Source: Prosthecobacter debontii (GTDB lineage Bacteria; Verrucomicrobiota; Verrucomicrobiia; Verrucomicrobiales; Akkermansiaceae). From it: a DNA stretch of 60,069 nt. Shown here one piece after another: positions 8,619 through 17,511 of this stretch; the stretch's first letter is position 1; every line of letters starts with the position of its first letter. A program made the translations under genes and the position numbers. The stretch spans positions 1 to 60,069 of the forward strand of contig CAMBTP010000014.1 in NCBI GenBank assembly GCA_945870855.1, written 5' to 3'. Under the pieces are notes generated by a model, which made no database searches, was not told the DNA's origin, and saw only the letters and a program-made list of their open reading frames with translations.

Positions 8619-10730
8619 ATGAAATTCATGATCACATCAGCCCGTCTCCGCTTATTCCTCGGGAATTTTCAGTCCGTTGCCATCCTGACAACCGCAGCCA
8701 TGATCGTGGCCGAGCCCGCCGCCTTGGCTGCACCGGTGCTAAACAATGAGGCGTTCAAGCACCACATCGAGAAATTCAACGCAGAGGACCAGGAGCTTTA
8801 CGCGAATGCCTATCCAAATGACAAGGCGTGGGACTTCCTCGCCAGCAATATCCCACTCTTTGAATGTCCGGACGCGAATCTCGAACAGACCTACTATTTC
8901 CGCTGGTGGACCTTCCGCAAGCACCTCAAAAACACTCCCGACGGCTGGGTTGTCACCGAGTTTCTGCCAAAGGTTTCATGGTCATCAAAACACAACACGA
9001 TCGCCTGCCCGGCCGCGCACCATTTCTATGAAGGCCGCTGGCTGGCTGATGCGAAGTATCTCGATGACTACGCAGTCTTCTGGTTCCGTAAGGGTGGCAG
9101 TCCGCGCTATTACAGTTTCTGGGCCGCCGACGCGATCCATGCCTATTATCAGGTCAAAGGCAATAAACCGCTGGTGACCGGCCTGCTGGACGACTTGATC
9201 AAGAATTACGAGGCATGGGAACAAAGCCACCTGACGCCCGACGGCTTGTTCTGGCAGATCGATGACCGCGACGGGATGGAAGTTTCAATCGGCAAGAGCG
9301 GTAAACGGGCCACCATCAACAGCTACATGTTTGGCGATGCCATCGCCATCTCCCAGATCGCCGAGTTGGCGGGACGCCAGGACGTGGCCGCCACCTACCG
9401 CCAAAAGGCCGAGCAACTCAAGCAACTCGTCCAAGCAAAGCTGTGGGATCCGCAGGCCAAGTTCTTCAAGACGCTGCAACGCAGTTCTGATGAAATGACC
9501 ACTCCCACCAACTCCCAGGGCGGGGGAGTGCCGAGACTGCATTGGATGGATGAGGCTCATCGCGGGACCTTAGAATGGGTGCAATACACGTTCGCAAAAC
9601 CCCAGACCTTCGATGCGGTCGAGGTTTACTGGGCGGAGGGCGGGCCGGCACTCGCCCCGCCGTCATCCTGGCGCGTGCTAGTCCGCAAAGGCGAACAGTG
9701 GCTGCCAGTCAAGAACCTCGGCCCCTACGGTGTGGCTCTCGATACCTTTAACAAAATCGCTTTTGATCCGGTTCAAAGCGATGCAATCCGGATCGAGGTG
9801 CAATCGCCCAAGAAAAGTTCAAGCGGCATCCTCGAATGGCGTGCGCTCGGCGCTGGCAAAAATCACGCGGCCGAGGCCAAAATAAGTAAGTCGTTCGATA
9901 TCCGGATGGGCCGCAACAATAGCGTGAAGGCCCTCAACGACGGCGCTAACGCCAGCTCCGCCGCCGAGCTCGTGGATGTGCGCGAACTTCACGGCTACAC
10001 TCCGTGGTATTTCAACCTACCCGATGCTGGTAAGGGTTATGAGGTCGCATGGAAACAGTTGCTCGATCCCAAGGGATTCCTAGCCCCGTTCGGCCCGACC
10101 ACCGCCGAGCAACGCCATCCGGGATTCAAGGTTTCCTACGAAGATCACCCGTGCCAGTGGAACGGGCCGAGTTGGCCGTTTGCCACCGCAGTCACCCTAA
10201 CGGCCATGGCCAACGTGCTGCAAAATTACGAGCAAACATCCATTACCAAGAACGACTATTTTACGACCCTTCAGACTTACGCCAAATCCCAGCACCGGAA
10301 ACTCGCCGACGGACAGATCGTGTCATGGATCGACGAGAACCTCGACCCGTTCTCTGGCGAATGGATCGCGCGAAAACGTTGCGAGGAACGCAATACCGAC
10401 CATGTCAAAAAGGGCCAACCCGACAAGGTGCTGCGCGAGCGCGGCAAGGACTACAACCATTCCACCTTCTGCGACCTCATCATCACGGGTCTGGTCGGTC
10501 TCCAAACACGGGCTGATAATATCGTAGAGATCCAACCTTTGGTGCCCGATGATAAATGGGACTGGTTCTGCCTCGATAATATTTCCTATCACGGAAAAAA
10601 ACTCACCATTCTGTGGGATAAAACTGGCGAGAAATACAAGCGCGGCAAAGGGCTTCGCGTTTTTGCCAACGACCGAGAAATCTCCCGTTCGGACAAACTC
10701 GAACGCGTTACCGGACAACTTTCAGACTAA
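8619..10730 (+). CDS. Secreted MGH1-like (GH63-type alpha/alpha-barrel) glycosidase with inserted F5/8C-like domain
   Basis: 703 residues from ATG 8619 (the frame is open back to 8562 but the inner start gives a basic N-terminus and hydrophobic signal sequence ending near AALAAP). The main fold resembles MGH1/GH63-like (alpha/alpha)6 glycosidases: YYFRWWTFRKHL near 75, AADAIHAYY near 155, and CQWNGPSWPFATA near 510, a characteristic acid-residue helix region. Residues about 315-412 form a discoidin/F5-8C-like segment (EWVQYTFAKPQTFDAVEVYW ... SDAIRIEVQSP) inserted within the barrel, a likely sugar-binding module. It is the first gene of a seven-gene operon. The substrate is not deducible; GH63 members cleave alpha-glucosides or mannosides and related links. 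Confidence 0.78.
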   Translation: MKFMITSARLRLFLGNFQSVAILTTAAMIVAEPAALAAPVLNNEAFKHHIEKFNAEDQELYANAYPNDKAWDFLASNIPLFECPDANLEQTYYFRWWTFRKHLKNTPDGWVVTEFLPKVSWSSKHNTIACPAAHHFYEGRWLADAKYLDDYAVFWFRKGGSPRYYSFWAADAIHAYYQVKGNKPLVTGLLDDLIKNYEAWEQSHLTPDGLFWQIDDRDGMEVSIGKSGKRATINSYMFGDAIAISQIAELAGRQDVAATYRQKAEQLKQLVQAKLWDPQAKFFKTLQRSSDEMTTPTNSQGGGVPRLHWMDEAHRGTLEWVQYTFAKPQTFDAVEVYWAEGGPALAPPSSWRVLVRKGEQWLPVKNLGPYGVALDTFNKIAFDPVQSDAIRIEVQSPKKSSSGILEWRALGAGKNHAAEAKISKSFDIRMGRNNSVKALNDGANASSAAELVDVRELHGYTPWYFNLPDAGKGYEVAWKQLLDPKGFLAPFGPTTAEQRHPGFKVSYEDHPCQWNGPSWPFATAVTLTAMANVLQNYEQTSITKNDYFTTLQTYAKSQHRKLADGQIVSWIDENLDPFSGEWIARKRCEERNTDHVKKGQPDKVLRERGKDYNHSTFCDLIITGLVGLQTRADNIVEIQPLVPDDKWDWFCLDNISYHGKKLTILWDKTGEKYKRGKGLRVFANDREISRSDKLERVTGQLSD

Positions 10731-10743
10731 CAAAACCACCTAT

Positions 10744-12528
10744 ATGATAACCACCCGAATCAAGATGAAACTTCCCTTCGCAGCGTATCTAGCCGCACTC
10801 ACCGTCGTCCTTTCAACAGCTGAGGCGAAATTGGAACTGCCCCGTGTGTTCGGCGATGACATGGTGGTGCAGCGCGACAAACCAGTGCAGGTTTGGGGAT
10901 GGGCCGACAAGGGCGCTCAGGTCGCGGTCGAGTTCAGCGGTCAAAGCAAAAAAACAACAGCGGACGACAGTGGAAAGTGGCTTCTGGCGCTGGATGCCAT
11001 GCCCGCAAATGCCAAGCCGCAGGCACTGATAGTGAAAGCCGGCACTGACTCGCTGACGTTTAAGAACATTCTGATCGGCGATGTCTGGCTGTGCAGCGGA
11101 CAGAGTAACATGGAGTCGGACGCTGGCGGAATCGTCAATTCCGATCTGGATATGCCGCTGTCCAATATTCCGGCAATCCGCTGTCTGACCATGCCACTGC
11201 GCTCCAGCCCGACACCGCTCGACAATTTTCCGATCGAGGAACGCAATCCTTTCTACGTCGAACTCAAGGGCGTGTGGCGTGTCAGCACATTGGAAAACGC
11301 GAAGGCATTCCCAGCTGTTGGTTATCATTTTGCAAAAATCGTCAATGCGATCACCGGAGTTCCAATCGGCTTGATCGACAATTCATGGGGCGGCAGCGTG
11401 GTGGAAACTTGGGTTTCCCGAGCATCCTTGGAACAGATTCCGGAAGCGGTTCCGCTGATCAAACAGTTCGATGCCGAGTCCGCCGCCTATGACCCTGAAG
11501 CGGAACTTGCCCACAAGATGGGTGGTTGGAAAAATCAGGCAGCCAAGGCTAAAGCCGCCGGCAAGGAAGCGCCCGCCAAACCGGAAGTGCCAAAGTCTTA
11601 CACCTACCGCCAAAGCTTCCCGGGCGGATGTTTCAACGGCCTGATCGCGCCTATTCAAAAATTCGCCATCAAGGGCGCGATCTTTTATCAGGGAGAAAAC
11701 AACTGCGTCGCCGGCCAGGCCCGACCCAACCTCTATCAGAAAACTTATTCCGCGCTGATCCCGGATTGGCGCAAGGCCTTCAATGACTCGGAGCTTCCTT
11801 TCTGCATCGTCCAGTTGTGTTCCTTCGGCGAGCCGGACGATGAAAATGAACCAGAACTCAGCATGCTCCATCGGGCGTCCGGAGTCCGCGAGGCACAACT
11901 CAAGGCCCATCTCCAATTCAAGAACACGGGAATCGTGCCCACCTTTGATCTCGGTCACGTCCAGATGCACTCGCCGTTCAAGCGCCAGATCGGAGAGCGC
12001 GCTGCACGCTGGGCGCTGGCCACGGTCTATCATGCCAAGGACATCATCTACGATATTCCGATCATGGAATCTTGGAAAAAAGACGGCCAGCGCATCCTGC
12101 TGACCTTCACCCAGGGGAGTAACCCAAGTTCTCCCTTCGGCATGCGCGTGCTGCCCAAAGGCTTCGTCATCGCCGGCAAGGATCGCCATTTCTATCCTGC
12201 TAAAGTGGATGCTGTAAAAGCAAACACATTCTCCGTCACCAGTGAATGTGTGCCCGACCCGGTGGCAGTGCGTTATGCGTGGGGTGTTCATCCAATCGGA
12301 AACTTCGGCAATCGCGCCGCTCCGACTCCGCCATTCCGCACGGATGACTGGCCGGCGTGGAATGATGCACCGATCGAGGGCAAGTCTGGAAAGGAGACCC
12401 TTGATCCGGAGGTGCCAACGATTCAAACCGCCACCGTGCAAGCCAGCATCCGCAAGACTGCCGCCGCCAAGAAAGTCCTAGCGGATTTGGCAGCACCGCA
12501 AAAGGATCGCAAGCCAACTAAAAATTGA
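10744..12528 (+). CDS. Secreted sialate O-acetylesterase family protein
   Basis: 594 residues from the ATG at 10744, 13 bp after the previous stop; the frame is open further left but overlaps the upstream gene. Signal peptide ends near STAEA. The family signature LPRVFGDDMVVQRDKPVQVW is followed by CSGQSNM with Ser near 121 and YQGENN near 315-320, where the usual GES is GEN. It is about 130 residues longer than the paralogue at 3091-4485: an insertion around 240-290 (alanine/lysine-rich, KAKAAGKEAPAKPEVPK) and a C-terminal extension ending in a basic tail. Role: removal of O-acetyl groups within the operon's degradation pathway. Confidence 0.88.
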   Translation: MITTRIKMKLPFAAYLAALTVVLSTAEAKLELPRVFGDDMVVQRDKPVQVWGWADKGAQVAVEFSGQSKKTTADDSGKWLLALDAMPANAKPQALIVKAGTDSLTFKNILIGDVWLCSGQSNMESDAGGIVNSDLDMPLSNIPAIRCLTMPLRSSPTPLDNFPIEERNPFYVELKGVWRVSTLENAKAFPAVGYHFAKIVNAITGVPIGLIDNSWGGSVVETWVSRASLEQIPEAVPLIKQFDAESAAYDPEAELAHKMGGWKNQAAKAKAAGKEAPAKPEVPKSYTYRQSFPGGCFNGLIAPIQKFAIKGAIFYQGENNCVAGQARPNLYQKTYSALIPDWRKAFNDSELPFCIVQLCSFGEPDDENEPELSMLHRASGVREAQLKAHLQFKNTGIVPTFDLGHVQMHSPFKRQIGERAARWALATVYHAKDIIYDIPIMESWKKDGQRILLTFTQGSNPSSPFGMRVLPKGFVIAGKDRHFYPAKVDAVKANTFSVTSECVPDPVAVRYAWGVHPIGNFGNRAAPTPPFRTDDWPAWNDAPIEGKSGKETLDPEVPTIQTATVQASIRKTAAAKKVLADLAAPQKDRKPTKN

Positions 12529-12531
12529 TCG

Positions 12532-13878
12532 ATGAATCTTCGACGCGCTTGGAAAACTGTTTGTGCCCTTGCGTGGGTCTTGGCGCAAATGGTAAGCGCT
12601 GGCTCGCCTGCCCGCCCGCCGAATTTCATCATCATCTTCATGGATGATGTCGGCTATGCCGATGTGGGCTGCTTCGGCGCGAAAAGTTTCAAGACGCCGC
12701 GCATCGACAGCTTGGCTACAGACGGCATGCGGCTCACCAGTTTCTATGCGCAGGCGGTATGCGGGCCATCGCGCGGGGCTCTCATGACCGGCCGCTATCC
12801 AGTGCGCGTCGGCGGCGGCTGGACAACCAACGGTGATGAAATCACCGTGGCGGAGGTGCTCAAAGGTGCCGGCTATGCAACGTGCTGTATCGGTAAGTGG
12901 GACATGTCTAAGCGAAGCAATCAGGAGGGCATGATGCCCAACGACCAAGGGTTCGAAAACTATTTCGGCACCTTGGGTGCCAACGACAAGGGCTCGGTCA
13001 CCTTCTACCGCGATCGCAAAAAGCTCAACTCCACCAGCGACATGGGTTCCCTCACAAAGCTCTACACCGACGAGGCAATCCAATTCCTCGAACGGCAGAA
13101 AAAGGAGAAACCATTTTTCCTCTACCTTGCCCACACCATGATGCATTCCATGATCGATGCTTCCCCCCAATTTAAGGGAAAATCGAGCGGAGATCTCTAT
13201 GGCGATGCCATGGAGGAAGTTGACTGGAACACCGGGCGCCTACTCGATTCGTTGCGTAATCTAGGCTTCGGAGACAACACCTTCATCTTGTTCACCAGCG
13301 ACAACGGCCCGTCGAATTCCAAGGAAGAGGAGTATAAGAAAAGCCACGGCGGACATCTGGCGACTGGATCGGCCCTACCGCTCCGCGGCGGAAAGGACAG
13401 CGCCTACGAGGGGGGCTTCCGCGTGCCGGCGATCCTGCGCGGCCCGGGCGTGCCGGTTGGCCAATCCCGCGATGGCATTTTATCAACTCTGGATGTGTTG
13501 CCGACCTTTGCGGCTCTGGCGAGTAACAAGGCCCCGCAGGATCGCGAGATAGATGGCTTCGACCAATCTGCCTACCTGACGGGAAAATCACCCGCCAGCG
13601 CGCGCGATTATTTTTTCTATCACATGGGCAAGGAAGCCAAGGCAGTCCGCTGGAACGAGTGGAAGTTATGGTTTAACTCCAGCGCCAAGGGCGGCAAATC
13701 GTCATTCTCCGGGACCGAACTCTATAACCTCAAGGACGACATCGGCGAATCGAAAAATGTCGCCGCCGATCACCCGGAAATCGTCAAGCGCCTGCTCACG
13801 ATGGCACAAAATGCCCCCCGTAGAAATAAGTCGGATGCAGCGGCAACCAAGAAAAAGACTAACAAGAAATCCCAATGA
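12532..13878 (+). CDS. Secreted sulfatase (S1 family, CGPSR motif)
   Basis: 448 residues; signal peptide ends near SAGSPA. IIIFMDDVGYADVGCFG holds the metal-binding Asp pair, and CGPSRGALMTG supplies Cys77 for formylglycine conversion. FTSDNGPS near 262 is the typical C-terminal metal/substrate motif. The gene starts 3 bp after the acetylesterase and ends in a 4-bp overlap with the next sulfatase, indicating translational coupling. The C-terminus is a lysine-rich tail (RRNKSDAAATKKKTNKKSQ). It hydrolyses sulfate esters on an unknown sugar, and needs a formylglycine-installing enzyme that is not encoded as a recognisable stand-alone gene here. Confidence 0.93.
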   Translation: MNLRRAWKTVCALAWVLAQMVSAGSPARPPNFIIIFMDDVGYADVGCFGAKSFKTPRIDSLATDGMRLTSFYAQAVCGPSRGALMTGRYPVRVGGGWTTNGDEITVAEVLKGAGYATCCIGKWDMSKRSNQEGMMPNDQGFENYFGTLGANDKGSVTFYRDRKKLNSTSDMGSLTKLYTDEAIQFLERQKKEKPFFLYLAHTMMHSMIDASPQFKGKSSGDLYGDAMEEVDWNTGRLLDSLRNLGFGDNTFILFTSDNGPSNSKEEEYKKSHGGHLATGSALPLRGGKDSAYEGGFRVPAILRGPGVPVGQSRDGILSTLDVLPTFAALASNKAPQDREIDGFDQSAYLTGKSPASARDYFFYHMGKEAKAVRWNEWKLWFNSSAKGGKSSFSGTELYNLKDDIGESKNVAADHPEIVKRLLTMAQNAPRRNKSDAAATKKKTNKKSQ

Positions 13879-15257
13879 TAAGACCTGCTGTTTTGAAAAT
13901 TGCCACCGCGATAATTATGGCCATGCCTGGTGGCTTGGTCGTGTCAACAGCGCATGCTGCGGAACAATCTACCAAGCCTAATATCATCTTCATCCTCGCC
14001 GATGATCTTGGACTCGGCGATATCGGTGTCTATGGAGGTCCGTTCAAAACGCCTAACATCGACAAGCTCGCCGGTGAGGGATTGCGTTTTTCCCAGTGCT
14101 ACTCGTTACCGGTCTGCGGGCCATCGCGCTGCCTTCTCCTGACGGGTCGTTACCCGTTCCGCACCGGCTTGCTCGATAACAGCACTTGGAAGACAGTCGA
14201 GACCTGCCCAGTCAATCCGCAACGTGACGTGATGATCCAATCGGTGATGAAGCAGGCCGGATACGTCACCGCCTGCGTCGGCAAATGGGGCCAGATCTGT
14301 TTGGGTCCCGGTGAGTGGGGATTTGACGAATACCTCTCCTATAATGGTTGGGGCGGTGGCTACTGGCGCAAACAGATCAAGCAATACAATATCAATGGAA
14401 GGAAAACCGAACTACTGGATGACCAATACCTGCCAGACATCCAGCACCGCTTCATCACCGACTTTGTTACCAAGCACCAGGCCGAACCATTCTTCCTATA
14501 TTATCCGCTGACCCAACCGCACGAACCGTTTTTGCCCACGCCCGATAGCTCGCCCGGTGCCGACACTAAGCGGCTCTATGCCGATAATATCGAATACATG
14601 GATAAGCTTGTTGGTAAACTCATGGCCGAACTCGACCGGCTCCACCTCCGCGAAAAAACCCTCGTTATCTTTTCCGGCGACAATGGCACTGACCGCAAAT
14701 TATCTGAGATTTCCACGGTCAACGGACGCCGCCTCAACGGTGCAAAATTAACCATGGAAGAAGGTGGTAGCCGCGTTCCGCTCATCGCCAACTGGCCTGG
14801 TGTGGTCCCCGCCGGCAAGGTTCGCAATGACCTGATTGATTTCAGCGATTTCTTCACGACCTTCGCCGAACTCGGGGGTGCCAAACTACCGGCAGGAGTG
14901 AAACTAGATGGGCGTAGTTTTGTGCCACAGCTCCGTGGCGAGAACGGCACTCCGCGCGACTGGGTCTTTGTGCAAATGAACAACCGAGGGTCCACCACTA
15001 AAGCTTACTGGTATGTCCGCAACCAAGGCTTCAAACTTAATGAGAAGGGCGAACTCTTCGATATGTCCGAAGCTCCGTTTGTCGAAAAACTGGTCACCAA
15101 CGAGCCAGAACGTCGTAAGCTGCAAGCTATCCTCGATGAACTCAATCCCGGTCCGAGCTCGACCAAGGAGCGCGTAACCGACCTAACTGCCGGACCGGGC
15201 CGCGCCGCTCGCAAGGGCTCCGCCCCAAAGGCAAAAGCCTCGCCAGAGCCTAAATAA
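13875..15257 (+). CDS. Secreted sulfatase (S1 family, CGPSR motif), second in tandem
   Basis: 460 residues; the start ATG overlaps the previous stop by 4 bp. Signal peptide MIRPAVLKIATAIIMAMPGG to about AHAAE. The metal Asp pair is in FILADDLGLGDIG and the formylglycine site in CGPSRCLLLTG (Cys81). FSGDNGTD near 270 is the second metal motif. It is shorter and divergent from its upstream neighbour, so the pair probably removes sulfate from different positions of one glycan. The tail is again basic and proline/alanine rich (KGSAPKAKASPEPK). Confidence 0.93.
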   Translation: MIRPAVLKIATAIIMAMPGGLVVSTAHAAEQSTKPNIIFILADDLGLGDIGVYGGPFKTPNIDKLAGEGLRFSQCYSLPVCGPSRCLLLTGRYPFRTGLLDNSTWKTVETCPVNPQRDVMIQSVMKQAGYVTACVGKWGQICLGPGEWGFDEYLSYNGWGGGYWRKQIKQYNINGRKTELLDDQYLPDIQHRFITDFVTKHQAEPFFLYYPLTQPHEPFLPTPDSSPGADTKRLYADNIEYMDKLVGKLMAELDRLHLREKTLVIFSGDNGTDRKLSEISTVNGRRLNGAKLTMEEGGSRVPLIANWPGVVPAGKVRNDLIDFSDFFTTFAELGGAKLPAGVKLDGRSFVPQLRGENGTPRDWVFVQMNNRGSTTKAYWYVRNQGFKLNEKGELFDMSEAPFVEKLVTNEPERRKLQAILDELNPGPSSTKERVTDLTAGPGRAARKGSAPKAKASPEPK

Positions 15258-15270
15258 CAAGCGTCGAGCC

Positions 15271-17481
15271 ATGGACCACCACAAACAAATCACAATGAAC
15301 ATCCTCATCCGTATCGCCATCGGCTTGATCTCGCTTGGCCAGGCATTTGCGGCCCCAGTGGAAACCGACCTACTCGCTGACTCCCGCCGGATCGTCTCAC
15401 AGCACAAGGCGGTTTTCACCAAAATGCCGGTCGGACTGGCTCCCTATTCCACTGATGCTATTCTGTTAGGTAATGGCGATATTGCCATGTCCATCAGCAT
15501 GACGCCCTTGGCAAAGGGTGGCGAACGCAAGAAGCGGGAGTCTGGCAACATCCGCTTCTGGTTCCACAAGAATGATATATGGAGCGGCGGCGCTCGCTCC
15601 GTTGCGCTCATCGACACCGCCTTCGGCTTCGATCCAGCGAAGCCCGATCCGCAATGCAGCGCGGAAACCGACCTCTATACTGCTGTGACTTCCGGCACTC
15701 TCTCGCAGGCGGGTGGGGTAACCGTCCGCTTCAGGATCTGGGTGAGCGCCGTTGACAATATGATCTTCATGGAGTTCGCGGCGGACAACGGAAAGATCTC
15801 CTACACGATGCATCCGCAAGTCATGAAGGAGATTAACAAACGCACCAAAGCCGAGAGTGGTGTGGCGGAGGTGCGTGACCTCAAAGGCGGCGAGGGAATC
15901 TATTTGCGGCGCGAAATCGATAAGGGGTCAGAGGCCGCGGTATGCCTAGGCATGCGCCGGTTCGGCTCCGGTAAACGCGGCGAACTGGATCAGAACCGGC
16001 AGGTTTTTGTGTTCGCCATGGATAGTCGGATCAAGAACCCAAACTATGCCGTCGATGTCGAAAAGAAAATTTCATCTTACGCCATCACCGACATGCCTGT
16101 TCAGCTAGAGGCGCACAAGAAATGGTGGGCTGCATTCTGGGCAGAGAGTTATATCGAGATTCCCGACAAGGTGATCGAGCGCCAGTATTTTCTAGCCAAC
16201 TATCTGTTTGCCAGCAGCTGCCGTGACAAGGATTTCCCGCCGGGAATTCTCGGCTCGTGGTTTTGTACCGATGGTCCGGGCTGGGGCAACGATTACCACC
16301 TGAACTACAATTATCAGGCGGCGTTCTATAGTCTCTATGCATCCAACCATGTGGCATTGGGCGAGGTTCATGACCAACCGTTGCTTGATTTCATGCCGAA
16401 AGCCCGCGAGTTGGCCCGCAAAATCGACATGCCGGGAATTCTTTACCCCGTTGGAATTATACCAAAAGGCGAAGGTGGGGCTAATACCTTCAACCAGAAA
16501 AGCAACGGCGCATACGGAGCCGTCAATATGATCTTCCGCTGGAAGACGACCCTTGATCCGGCTTATGCTAAAAAGGTATATCCGTATTTCAAGGAGTTGA
16601 CCGAATTCTGGGAGGCCTACATGACCTTTGAGAAAGATAAGGATCGGTATGTGATCGCAAACGATTCGATCCATGAGCAGAGCGGGAACGATTTCAACCC
16701 GATTGTTTCGCTGGCTCTGGTCCGTGCGGTATTTGGCACTGCCCTGGAGCTGAGTAAGACGCTCGCCGTGGACGAGAACAAGCATGAGAAGTGGAACCAC
16801 ATCCTGACTCATCTCAGTAAATACGCCACTCGTGAGGTGGATGGGAAAACCATCTTTCGCTACTCGGAGGTTGGAACTGAATACTGGAAGGGCAATACAC
16901 TTGGAATTCAGCACATCTACCCAGCCCTAGGAATCGGCCTGGAAAGCGATCCGGAATTGATCGAGACATCGATCAACACTCTCGATTACATGCAGCGCTG
17001 GTTTGACAACAATGGCGACACCAGCTTTTTCCCGGCGGCCGCCTACCTCGGCTACCATCCCGATGTGATTTACGAGAAGCTGCACGAATATGTGGCCACC
17101 CAATACCGCCCTAACGGAATGCGCGACAACAAACACGGCATGGAAAAGGTCGCAACCATTCCCAACACCGTGAACTTGATGCTGTGCTCGGTGAATCAGG
17201 ATGTCATGCGCGTCTTTCCGGCCTGGCCGAAATCGGAGGACGCTCGCTTCGGCAAGCTGCGGCAGTTTGGTGCCTTTCTGGTGACCAGCTCACTCAAGGG
17301 CGGTGAAGTGCAGTTTGTGAAGATACTCAGTGAGAAAGGCCGACCCTGCACGCTGGTCAACCCATGGCCAGATCGCAAAGTGACTGTCACTCGGAGTGGT
17401 GGCGCAACCGAGACGGTTTCCGGGGCGCGCTTTACCCTCAACACCCGGATCAACGAAAACTTAAGCCTGTCTCCGCAGTAA
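15271..17481 (+). CDS. Secreted GH95-like alpha-L-fucosidase/galactosidase
   Basis: 736 residues from ATG 15271; an in-frame ATG at 15295 (MNILIRIAIGLISLGQ) gives a cleaner signal peptide and may be the true start. The layout follows GH95: an N-terminal beta-domain with AILLGNGDIAMSIS near 65 and FWFHKNDIW near 100, then an (alpha/alpha)6 barrel with WGNDYHLNYNYQ near 339-349. The N-x-N pair (Asn345/Asn347) corresponds to the asparagines that activate water in GH95 alpha-L-fucosidases. LGIQHIYPALGIGLESDPEL near 540 and a C-terminal beta-domain complete it. Known GH95 members remove terminal alpha-L-fucose or alpha-L-galactose. It is a paralogue of the gene at 19160-21550. Confidence 0.8.
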   Translation: MDHHKQITMNILIRIAIGLISLGQAFAAPVETDLLADSRRIVSQHKAVFTKMPVGLAPYSTDAILLGNGDIAMSISMTPLAKGGERKKRESGNIRFWFHKNDIWSGGARSVALIDTAFGFDPAKPDPQCSAETDLYTAVTSGTLSQAGGVTVRFRIWVSAVDNMIFMEFAADNGKISYTMHPQVMKEINKRTKAESGVAEVRDLKGGEGIYLRREIDKGSEAAVCLGMRRFGSGKRGELDQNRQVFVFAMDSRIKNPNYAVDVEKKISSYAITDMPVQLEAHKKWWAAFWAESYIEIPDKVIERQYFLANYLFASSCRDKDFPPGILGSWFCTDGPGWGNDYHLNYNYQAAFYSLYASNHVALGEVHDQPLLDFMPKARELARKIDMPGILYPVGIIPKGEGGANTFNQKSNGAYGAVNMIFRWKTTLDPAYAKKVYPYFKELTEFWEAYMTFEKDKDRYVIANDSIHEQSGNDFNPIVSLALVRAVFGTALELSKTLAVDENKHEKWNHILTHLSKYATREVDGKTIFRYSEVGTEYWKGNTLGIQHIYPALGIGLESDPELIETSINTLDYMQRWFDNNGDTSFFPAAAYLGYHPDVIYEKLHEYVATQYRPNGMRDNKHGMEKVATIPNTVNLMLCSVNQDVMRVFPAWPKSEDARFGKLRQFGAFLVTSSLKGGEVQFVKILSEKGRPCTLVNPWPDRKVTVTRSGGATETVSGARFTLNTRINENLSLSPQ

Positions 17482-17511
17482 AAAAATGAACGCCTCTCAA
17501 AAGAAAATTAT

